Below are positions 53,792 through 61,462 of a stretch of DNA of 64,000 nt, one piece after another (within the stretch, counting starts at the first letter, position 1; every line of letters starts with the position of its first letter). Where the stretch lies: contig JAEZWR010000048.1 in assembly GCA_023420115.1 (NCBI GenBank), positions 124,001 through 188,000 on the forward strand, read 5' to 3'. The position numbers and the translations under genes are program-made. The notes beneath the pieces are model-generated. The model was not told the origin of the DNA. It ran no database searches and saw only the letters and a list, made by a program, of their open reading frames with translations. Source of the stretch: Bacillota bacterium (GTDB lineage Bacteria > Bacillota > Clostridia > Saccharofermentanales > Fastidiosipilaceae).

Positions 53792-54250
53792 ATGAGAGCT
53801 ATTATACAAAGAGTTAAAGAAGCGAGTGTTAAGGTTGATAATAAAATTGTTGGAGAGATAGGACAGGGTTATCTAATTTTATTTGGCGCTGGAAAGAATG
53901 ATAATGAGGATATTTTAGAAAAATTTTGGCTCAAGATTAGAAATATGAGAATATTTTCTGATCAGAATGGAAAAACTAATCTGGATATAAATGCTGTTCA
54001 AGCTTCGGTTTTGTTAGTATCTCAATTTACATTGTATGCTGATTGCAGGAAAGGAAATAGACCTAGCTTCACTGATGCTTGCCCTGCTGCAAAGGCAGAA
54101 GATTTATATAATAAATTTATTGATTTGGCTGTAAAAGATTTAGGAGAAAAAAAAGTTGGTAGAGGTGTCTTTGGTGCTGATATGGAAGTTTCTTTGATAA
54201 ATGATGGACCCTTTACTATTTATTTGGATTCTAATGAGATTATAAAATAA
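53792..54250 (+). CDS. dtd: D-aminoacyl-tRNA deacylase
   Basis: Dtd removes D-amino acids from mischarged tRNA. The 152-residue product starts MRAIIQRVKEASVKVDNKIV and has the catalytic LLVSQFTLYADCRKGNRPSF motif and the second motif NDGPFTIYL. The ATG at 53792 is chosen because AGAGGTGAG lies before it; an in-frame start at 53771 adds seven unrelated residues. It is preceded by a terminator. Confidence 0.96.
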   Translation: MRAIIQRVKEASVKVDNKIVGEIGQGYLILFGAGKNDNEDILEKFWLKIRNMRIFSDQNGKTNLDINAVQASVLLVSQFTLYADCRKGNRPSFTDACPAAKAEDLYNKFIDLAVKDLGEKKVGRGVFGADMEVSLINDGPFTIYLDSNEIIK

Positions 54251-54355
54251 AAATGGGAAATTTAATTTTGCGAGAGCTTTTTTACTTTGATAATAAAAAA
54301 AATAGTATTAAGTAATTTTGTAAGTTTATTACTATCTATTTTTAGGAGGTCTTAT

Positions 54356-56023
54356 ATGCGTAGTGATATTGATATTGCCAGATCGGTTGCTCCCTTAGAT
54401 ATTTGCAAGCTTGCGCAAAATATAGGCTTGCTTGAGGATGATTTAATACTCTATGGAAGAACCAAGGCCAAAATAAAGTATCAGAAATTAATGTCAGGAA
54501 AAGAGCGAGGAGAGCTCATTCTTGTTACTGCCACATCCCCAACAAAGGCGGGAGAGGGGAAAAGTACTATATCAATTGCCCTTGCTGATGCTCTTAATTA
54601 TCTGAAGAAAAAGACAATTTTATGTTTGCGTGAGCCATCTATGGGTCCCGTCTTTGGCTTAAAAGGAGGGGCTACAGGTGGTGGTTATGCTCAAGTGATA
54701 CCGATGGATGAAATAAATCTTCATTTTACAGGTGATATGCATGCTATAACATCGGCGAATAATTTGATATCTGCATGTATTGATAATCATATATATTGGG
54801 GAAATGAGCTGAGAATAGATGAAAGTAGGATACTTTTTCAGCGTTGCTTGGATGTCAATGACAGAAGCTTGAGATCGTGTGAGATCGGTGGTTCGTATAA
54901 AGGTGGAAAGTTAGCTAGAAAAGAGCGTTTTAATATAACGGTGGCGTCTGAGATTATGGCTACGCTATGTCTAGCTAATGACTTTGAAGACTTAAGATAT
55001 AGATTAGGTAATATAGCTGTAGCCTATAATATCGATGGTGAACTGATTTATACAAGAGACTTAGGAATAGTTGATTCTCTACTTCTTCTATTGAGAGAGG
55101 TTATACTACCAAACTTGGTTCAAACTTTAGAGCATAGTCCCTGCGTAATACACGGAGGCCCCTTTGCTAATATTGCACATGGCTGTAATTCATTGATTGC
55201 GACTAGATTTGCCCTTTCAAGAGCCGATTATGTTGTGACTGAGGCCGGATTTGCGACGGACCTTGGTGCAGAGAAATTTTTGGATATAAAGTGTAGATAT
55301 GGGAAGCTAGAGCCTAGCTGTTCTGTACTTGTGACAACTATAAGATCTCTAAAATCACAAGCTGATATTGCCTTTGATGATTTGGATAAGGAGAATTTAC
55401 CGGCACTTAAGATGGGTATCTCTAATCTCGAGAGACATTTGGAAACACTTGAAAATTTTAATTTATCCAAAGTCGTAGCGATTAATGTATTCGAAAGCGA
55501 TACGGAGAATGAAAAGAGAATGTTGTCAGAATATCTTGAGAGTAGAAATATACGATACTCTTTTGTCTCAGCTTATAAAGATGGCTCAAAAGGTGCTATC
55601 GATTTAGCGAGAGAAGTTTTAAAAGAAATTAATGCAATAGATCCTAACAAAAGATACAAACCTCTTTATGAATTAGGCGATGATTTTGAAATTAAACTTG
55701 AAAAAATTATTAAAGGTGCATATGGAGGACAAGGGTTTGAATTAAGTCCAGATGCCAAGCTGCAATTAAATGAGATCCGCAGATTGTCTTTTGATAAATT
55801 GCCACTATGTATTGCAAAAACACCCAACTCATTAACTGATAATCCAAAAGTTTTAGGTAGACCAAAAGATTTCATAATACATATAAAGGAACTAAGATTG
55901 AATTTGGGAGCAGGATTTATCATATGTATAGCAGGTAATATAAATACATTACCTGGACTTCCGAAGCAGCCAAAGGCTAGTGAAATATATTATGAGAATG
56001 GTGAATTTTATAATCTTAGTTAA
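54356..56023 (+). CDS. fhs: formate-tetrahydrofolate ligase
   Basis: Fhs makes 10-formyl-tetrahydrofolate from formate, ATP and THF, for C1 metabolism. The 555-residue product begins SDIDIARSVAPLDICKLAQN, and has P-loop TSPTKAGEGKSTISIALADA, LREPSMGPVFGLKGGATGGG, HFTGDMHAITSANNLISACI, FDITVASEI-type segment as FNITVASEIMATLCL, and PGLPKQPKA at the end. The start ATG at 54356 follows AGGAGG; upstream in-frame codons give a hydrophobic leader without a site. All family blocks are present. Single-gene unit. Confidence 0.96.
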   Translation: MRSDIDIARSVAPLDICKLAQNIGLLEDDLILYGRTKAKIKYQKLMSGKERGELILVTATSPTKAGEGKSTISIALADALNYLKKKTILCLREPSMGPVFGLKGGATGGGYAQVIPMDEINLHFTGDMHAITSANNLISACIDNHIYWGNELRIDESRILFQRCLDVNDRSLRSCEIGGSYKGGKLARKERFNITVASEIMATLCLANDFEDLRYRLGNIAVAYNIDGELIYTRDLGIVDSLLLLLREVILPNLVQTLEHSPCVIHGGPFANIAHGCNSLIATRFALSRADYVVTEAGFATDLGAEKFLDIKCRYGKLEPSCSVLVTTIRSLKSQADIAFDDLDKENLPALKMGISNLERHLETLENFNLSKVVAINVFESDTENEKRMLSEYLESRNIRYSFVSAYKDGSKGAIDLAREVLKEINAIDPNKRYKPLYELGDDFEIKLEKIIKGAYGGQGFELSPDAKLQLNEIRRLSFDKLPLCIAKTPNSLTDNPKVLGRPKDFIIHIKELRLNLGAGFIICIAGNINTLPGLPKQPKASEIYYENGEFYNLS

Positions 56024-56200
56024 ATGCACTTGGTCGAAGTAATAAATAATAACATTTAGTTTGGATATAAATGACACAAATAAATAATAATGCATCTCGC
56101 TATTTTTGTGATATTTGACGTATAATATATGTGAATTATATTTTTAAATTATTTAATCTAGATGCTCTTATTTTTCTTTAGAGAGTTGTTGAGGGATAAA

Positions 56201-57151
56201 ATGAATTTTCATAAATTGAAAAGTGAGAAGAGTGATAAGAATAAAGATGAGTGTGCGACGAAACATAGGGAGCATATTTTTAATTTGAAGATTAAAAATC
56301 TTGTAGCGGTTAATTCTAAACGATTTTTACTTTGGAATATTGGGACATTATTGATTGCTATAGGAGTTTACTTTTTTAAATTCCCAAATCATTTTGCCAT
56401 GGGTGGTGTCAGTGGTATTTCTGTTCTTTTTGAACATTTTCTGCCAAATGTATCTGCTTCTAACGCTGCATTGATTCTTAATATTTTTCTTTTAGTTCTC
56501 GGATATTTTATTATTGGCAAGGGTTTTTCTTTTGCTACTTTGTACTGTACGATTCTTTTATCAGCTTTATTAAATATTTTCGATTTTCTTTTCCCCATGA
56601 CTGCCCCATTTACAGATCAACCAGTTTTGGAACTCTTTTTTGCGATTCTTCTACCAGGATTTGGAGCGGCGCTTCTTTTTAACAATTTTGCTTCGAGCGG
56701 GGGGACGGATATTATTGCAATGATTCTTAAAAAATATACTCATCTTGATATAGGTAATGCTCTATTTATGAGTGATATTTTGATAAGTATTTCTACCTTT
56801 TTTATCTTCAATGTACAAACTGGTTTGATGAGTGTTTTGGGTTTGATAACTAAATCGTTCCTTGTCGATTCAATTATTGAGAATATAAATAGGAATAAGT
56901 ATTTTACTATTATTACGAGTAATCCGGATATAATTGATGATTTTATTGTTAGACATCTTAAGAGATCAGGGACCTTACTCAAGGGCAAAGGTGTATATTC
57001 AGGTGAAGAGCGCAGTGTAATTTTATGTGTGGTTAATAGATATCAGGCTGTTCTCTTGCGTACTGCAATAAATGAGGCAGATCCTAGTGCTTTTGTAATG
57101 ATCAGTAATACAAGTCAGATTATAGGAAAAGGATTTCCTATGAATCAGTAG
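56201..57151 (+). CDS. YitT family membrane protein (DUF161 with DUF2179 domain)
   Basis: The 316-residue protein has five to six membrane helices between about residues 45 and 230, with the family segments FKFPNHFAMGGVSGIS, FASSGGTDIIAMIL and NIFLLVLGYFIIGKGF. The final 90 residues form a soluble DUF2179 domain (YFTIITSNPDIIDDFI; GVYSGEERSVILCVVNRYQ). Function is unknown. ATG at 56201 follows GAGGG; an ATG at 56162 would add 13 residues. The N-terminus is unusually Lys/Glu-rich. Confidence 0.88.
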   Translation: MNFHKLKSEKSDKNKDECATKHREHIFNLKIKNLVAVNSKRFLLWNIGTLLIAIGVYFFKFPNHFAMGGVSGISVLFEHFLPNVSASNAALILNIFLLVLGYFIIGKGFSFATLYCTILLSALLNIFDFLFPMTAPFTDQPVLELFFAILLPGFGAALLFNNFASSGGTDIIAMILKKYTHLDIGNALFMSDILISISTFFIFNVQTGLMSVLGLITKSFLVDSIIENINRNKYFTIITSNPDIIDDFIVRHLKRSGTLLKGKGVYSGEERSVILCVVNRYQAVLLRTAINEADPSAFVMISNTSQIIGKGFPMNQ

Positions 57152-57241
57152 CATCTTTTTTGGTGAAAATATTTCAAAAGTAGCTATGAGAGTTTTCTGG
57201 AATATTAGTATTTATATTTTTGATTGATTTAGGAGGGGAAT

Positions 57242-59350
57242 ATGAATGAGGCATATCTTTTTAATTTAGGTGAAAATTATGAAGCTTATAAATACTTTGG
57301 TTCATTTAGAAAAGATAAAGGTTTCATATTTCGTGTTTATGCTCCAAATGCAAGATCGGTTAGGGTAGCAGGTGATTTTAATGCTTGGAATTTTTCCAGT
57401 CATTTTATGAATAGAGCAGAAAATACAGGAGTGTTTGAACTTTATATCGAGGAAGCTAAGGTTTGGGATAGGTATAAATATATTGTTGAAACTCAAAGTG
57501 GCGAGATTGTTGAAAAGGCCGATCCCTTTGCAAGACATGCAGAACTTAGACCAGAGACTGCTTCGATAATTTATGAGTCTGAAACAAATTTTGAATTTAC
57601 TGATGAAGACTTTATTTTAAAGAGAGATTCAATTTCGGGAAAAGAGGTAAAACCGTTAAATATCTATGAGTGCCACCTGGGCTCTTGGAGAAAATATAAA
57701 GATGGGAATTACTATAATTATAGAGATTTGGCAATTCAACTCGCAGATTATTTGCTTGAAATGTCATATACGGCAATCGAGATACTTCCAATAACAGAAT
57801 ATCCACTTGATGATTCGTGGGGGTATCAAGTCAGTGGATATTTTGCACCAAGTTCTCGATATGGAACACCTGATGACTTTAAATTTTTTGTCAATCATAT
57901 GCATAGCAAAGGAATACGAGTCATTTTGGACTGGGTACCTGGTCATTTTCCAAAAGATAGTTTCGGTCTGGCAAGGTTTGACGGAACTGCCTGTTATGAA
58001 TACGCTGATCCAAGAATAGGTGAACACGAACAGTGGGGAACTTTAGTTTTTGATTATTCAAAGACCGAAGTTCAAAGTTTTTTACTTTCAAGTGCTTGGT
58101 TTTGGTTTGAAGAATTCCACATCGACGGTATAAGGGTCGATGCTGTTAGTTCAATGTTATATTTAAACTTTGCTAGAACAGAATTTTTGAAAAATAAATA
58201 TGGTGGTAGTGAGAATTTAGAGGCTATTGAATTTCTGAGACGTTTAAATGGTTTAATTCGCTCGCAGAAGCAAGGTGCTCTGATGATTGCAGAAGAAGCA
58301 ACTACTTTCCCAAGCATAACAAAAGAGATTTCTGAAGGAGGCTTAGGTTTTACTCATAAGTGGAATATGGGTTGGATGCATGATTCTCTGGATTATATGA
58401 AGTATGACTATTATGCTAGAGGTAGTCAACATAATAAATTGACCTTCTCATTGACTTATGCATTTAGTGAAAATTATGTCTTACCCTTTAGTCACGATGA
58501 AGTTGTTCATGGAAAGAAATCACTTATTGGGAGAATGCCAGGTGACATATGGAGACAGTGTGCTTCGCTTAGAAATTTATTTGTATGGCAGGCTGCCCAC
58601 CCCGGGGCGATACTAAATTTCATGGGAAATGAGTTTGGTCAATTTATAGAGTGGAGATTTTATGAAGAACTCGAATGGTTCATGCTTTCTCATTCTCAGC
58701 ATCAGGCAATTCAAAATTTCGTTAAGCACTTGAATAAATTGTACAAAGATGAAAAAGCTTTTTGGGAGAATGATGATAATTGGGAGGGTTTCCATTGGTT
58801 GGAGGCTGATGACGCATGGAATTCTGTATATATATTTGAGAGAAGGGCTAAAAATACCGAAGATAGGTTGCTTTTTATTTTCAACATGACTCCTGCCGTT
58901 GTAAGAAATTATCAGATTTATCCAGGTAGATATGGTAAATATGAAATAATACTCAATTCGGATTCTGAGCAATTTGGTGGTTCCTCATATCAGATATCAC
59001 AGGCAAATGGCTTGTATTTATGTACAGAACCAGCTTCAATATCTGAGAAAGATAGAATTTTATCTGAGAGACAGCTAGATTATGAAGAAAAATATAAGTC
59101 TTTAGTGAATAAACGCAAGCGTTTCATGAAGCTTCGTGATGAGTTATTAGAAACGTATCATGAAATTGAAAAATTATCAGATGGAGATATGCATATATCT
59201 GAGGACTTACCTGATATCTTTAATACTGACTTGCCACTTCCCGATAAAGTTAAATTTACAGCAGAGCCAGCCAAGTTGACTCTTGATTTGCCACCACTAT
59301 CTTCACTAATTCTTAAATTGAAAGACAAAGAAGATTCAGAATCTATTTAA
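57242..59350 (+). CDS. glgB: 1,4-alpha-glucan branching enzyme
   Basis: GlgB adds alpha-1,6 branches to glycogen. The 702-residue product has an N-terminal CBM48 domain (GFIFRVYAPNARSVRVAGDF), then the GH13 barrel: DWVPGHFPKDSFGLARFDGT, IDGIRVDAVSSMLYLNF with nucleophile D300, IAEEATTFP with the acid/base Glu near 351, and FSHDEVVHGKKSL with the transition-state Asp. LHWGFNMGWMHDSLDY-like segment reads WNMGWMHDSLDYMKYD. It has no other glg gene beside it. The C-terminal 70 residues are an extra charged helical tail. AGGAGGGG precedes the ATG. Confidence 0.96.
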   Translation: MNEAYLFNLGENYEAYKYFGSFRKDKGFIFRVYAPNARSVRVAGDFNAWNFSSHFMNRAENTGVFELYIEEAKVWDRYKYIVETQSGEIVEKADPFARHAELRPETASIIYESETNFEFTDEDFILKRDSISGKEVKPLNIYECHLGSWRKYKDGNYYNYRDLAIQLADYLLEMSYTAIEILPITEYPLDDSWGYQVSGYFAPSSRYGTPDDFKFFVNHMHSKGIRVILDWVPGHFPKDSFGLARFDGTACYEYADPRIGEHEQWGTLVFDYSKTEVQSFLLSSAWFWFEEFHIDGIRVDAVSSMLYLNFARTEFLKNKYGGSENLEAIEFLRRLNGLIRSQKQGALMIAEEATTFPSITKEISEGGLGFTHKWNMGWMHDSLDYMKYDYYARGSQHNKLTFSLTYAFSENYVLPFSHDEVVHGKKSLIGRMPGDIWRQCASLRNLFVWQAAHPGAILNFMGNEFGQFIEWRFYEELEWFMLSHSQHQAIQNFVKHLNKLYKDEKAFWENDDNWEGFHWLEADDAWNSVYIFERRAKNTEDRLLFIFNMTPAVVRNYQIYPGRYGKYEIILNSDSEQFGGSSYQISQANGLYLCTEPASISEKDRILSERQLDYEEKYKSLVNKRKRFMKLRDELLETYHEIEKLSDGDMHISEDLPDIFNTDLPLPDKVKFTAEPAKLTLDLPPLSSLILKLKDKEDSESI

Positions 59351-59395
59351 TTAGAGGATTAAGATTTTATAATTAAAGCATGAATATCAAAAAAT

Positions 59396-59433
59396 AAAAA
59401 GACTGAAAGTTATTAAACTATCAGTCTTTATTA
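59396..59433. terminator. bidirectional terminator between glgB (+) and tRNA-Thr (-)
   Basis: AAAGACTGA pairs with TCAGTCTTT; an A-run on the left and T-run on the right give a U tract on either strand. Confidence 0.82.
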
Positions 59434-59436
59434 TTA

Positions 59437-59508
59437 AGCCACAGGTGAGAATCGAACTCACGACCTATTCATTACGAGTGAATTGCTCTACCCCTGAGCC
59501 ACTGTGGC
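59437..59508 (-). tRNA. tRNA-Thr (anticodon CGU)
   Basis: Read on the minus strand: acceptor GCCACAG pairs with CTGTGGC, anticodon stem ATTCA/TGAAT with loop CTCGTAA gives CGT, T-loop TTCGATT. CCA is not encoded. It reads ACG. Confidence 0.92.
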
Positions 59509-59518
59509 ATACTGCAAA

Positions 59519-59546
59519 ATTATATCAATTGAAATATCGATGTCAA
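59519..59546 (-). promoter_or_regulatory. sigma-A type promoter of tRNA-Thr
   Basis: On the minus strand TTGACA and TATAAT are both perfect and spaced by 16 bases, ending 10 bases before the tRNA. Confidence 0.82.
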
Positions 59547-59566
59547 GTTAGCAAAAATTATAGTCA

Positions 59567-59595
59567 TTAACTTAATAGTCTTACTTTGGTAGAAT
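59567..59595 (+). promoter_or_regulatory. possible promoter for the pseudouridine synthase genes
   Basis: TTAACT at 59567-59572 and TAGAAT at 59590-59595 are spaced by 17 bases, 78 bases before the rluF-like start. Confidence 0.5.
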
Positions 59596-59673
59596 ATACG
59601 AATTAACATACGTGTGTTTAGGTACTTTGATTTTGTTTTGTGACATTTTAAATATAACTTTTGTGGTGAAGAT

Positions 59674-60570
59674 ATGAGTGATTTTAGGATTAATAAATAT
59701 ATTTCAGATAATAGCAATTATTCAAGACGTCAAGCAGATAAGTTGATTGAAAATGGCAGGGTTAGTATAAATGGTAGACTAGCAGTGAATGGAGATAAAG
59801 TCAGTGATAAAGACTCTATTTTAGTGGATGGTAAATTACTTAAAAGAAAAGTAAAGAATAAGATTTATATTGCCTTAAACAAGCCAAAAGGGATTGTATG
59901 TACTACCGATACAAGAGTCAGAAATAATATAAGTGATTATATGGGTTTTGATTCGAGAATATTTACTATAGGACGCTTGGATAAGGATAGCGAAGGGCTT
60001 ATTTTACTAACTAATGACGGCGATATAGTTAATCCAATATTAAGAGCTGAATTTGCGCATGAGAAAGAGTATATTGTGAGGACGAAGAGAGAATTTGATG
60101 ATAATTTTCTTGAAAAAATGTCCAAAGGTGTGAAAATACTATCTACAAAAACTAAACCATGTCGTGTGTGGAGAATCAAAGAGAGAACATTTGGAATAAT
60201 ACTAACTCAGGGTTTAAATAGGCAAATTAGAAGAATGTGTGAGGCCTTGGGTCATGAGGTTTCTTATCTTCAGCGTATTAGAATCATGAATATTAGCTTA
60301 GGAAATTTAAGAGTTGGGGAATATCGTGAGATAGGAAAAAAGGAACTAATTCAATTGAAGTCGCTTTTATACACATTGAAAGATTCTGAAAATTTACAAA
60401 ATGCAAACAAAGATATAGACAAGACAAATAACAGGAGTAAAGAAGATAGAGAGAATATAAGTAGTCTTGGGAGTGAAGAGAAAGAGAAGCTCAGGGCCGA
60501 GGCAGTGAGAAGTGGCAAAGCCATCTTGGGGCCATATCTTAGTTTTGCTCAAGAGGAGGATGACCTGTGA
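59674..60570 (+). CDS. rluF: S4-domain pseudouridine synthase, RluF/RsuA type
   Basis: The 298-residue protein has an N-terminal S4 RNA-binding domain (FRINKYISDNSNYSRRQADK) and the RsuA-family catalytic domain: ALNKPKGIVCT, FTIGRLDKDSEGLILLTNDG with the catalytic Asp, ILRAEFAHEKEYIV and GLNRQIRRMCEALGHEV. The pattern is closest to RluF (23S rRNA), but RsuA/RluB cannot be ruled out. A charged tail (about 240-298) is not conserved in my memory of the family. Its stop overlaps the GTG of the next gene (GTGA). Confidence 0.85.
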   Translation: MSDFRINKYISDNSNYSRRQADKLIENGRVSINGRLAVNGDKVSDKDSILVDGKLLKRKVKNKIYIALNKPKGIVCTTDTRVRNNISDYMGFDSRIFTIGRLDKDSEGLILLTNDGDIVNPILRAEFAHEKEYIVRTKREFDDNFLEKMSKGVKILSTKTKPCRVWRIKERTFGIILTQGLNRQIRRMCEALGHEVSYLQRIRIMNISLGNLRVGEYREIGKKELIQLKSLLYTLKDSENLQNANKDIDKTNNRSKEDRENISSLGSEEKEKLRAEAVRSGKAILGPYLSFAQEEDDL

Positions 60571-61424
60571 TTAAACCTGAGACCTTCTCAATTATCTATG
60601 AGGACAAGCATATAATCTGTGTAGATAAAAATAATAATGTTCTATCGCAAGCTGATTCTTCTAAAAGAAAAAATATTTTAGACGACATAAAAGAATATAT
60701 AAAAGTTAGAGACAATAAAGAAGGTAATGTATTCTTAGCCTTGGTACACAGACTTGACTATTTAACATCTGGCCTTATGGTTTTTGCTAAACGCTCGAAG
60801 TCTGCTTCTAGACTTTCAGATTATATACGACAGAAAAATTTTGACAAATATTATCTGCTCGTTGTAGATGAAAATAAGGCTATTATGAGTAATTATAATC
60901 AAGATAAGCTTAATGAATGCTCTAATAATAGACTTTCTAAGGCTAATCATATTAAATTGTCAGTGAAAAGTGAGGACGAAGATAATTTATATTCTTATGG
61001 AATAATGGAAGATTATCTTATCAAAAAAGATGATCAGAGAATATATGTTGCTGATAATGAAAAGGGCGGAGCAAAATTTTCGAAATTAGCTTATAAAAGA
61101 TTGGCGAGAAAAGATGGTTTGGCATTATACATGGTGCTTCTTATTACAGGGAGGCAACATCAAATAAGAGTTCAATTTTCTTCACGTGGCTTGTTTTTGC
61201 TTGGCGATGATAGATATGCTAGGACAGAACGGGCAAAGGCTTATCAAAATTTGTCGCTTCATTCATTTGCTATGTCCTTTTTACACCCAATGGACAGGGA
61301 GCTGCTTTTTATCAGAACCGATATTCCTAGCAGGGATGGATTTTTATTATTTAATGATTTCCTTAAAAATGTAAACTTGGATCTTGAATGCAAATTTTTA
61401 AAGGATTTAGCCGAAGCTAATTAA
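60567..61424 (+). CDS. RluA-family pseudouridine synthase
   Basis: The 285-residue protein has the catalytic segment ALVHRLDYLTSGLMVFAKRS (usual HRLDxxTSG with catalytic Asp) and GRQHQIRVQFSSRGLFLLGD. It lacks an S4 domain and belongs to the RluA/RluC/RluD group. The target RNA is unknown. A Lys/Asp-rich stretch (about 105-165) expands the centre. The GTG start overlaps the preceding gene by four bases, so the two are translationally coupled. Confidence 0.85.
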   Translation: MIKPETFSIIYEDKHIICVDKNNNVLSQADSSKRKNILDDIKEYIKVRDNKEGNVFLALVHRLDYLTSGLMVFAKRSKSASRLSDYIRQKNFDKYYLLVVDENKAIMSNYNQDKLNECSNNRLSKANHIKLSVKSEDEDNLYSYGIMEDYLIKKDDQRIYVADNEKGGAKFSKLAYKRLARKDGLALYMVLLITGRQHQIRVQFSSRGLFLLGDDRYARTERAKAYQNLSLHSFAMSFLHPMDRELLFIRTDIPSRDGFLLFNDFLKNVNLDLECKFLKDLAEAN

Positions 61425-61462
61425 TACGAAGCTTATATATAAATTAATGTTAGGAGTAAGAG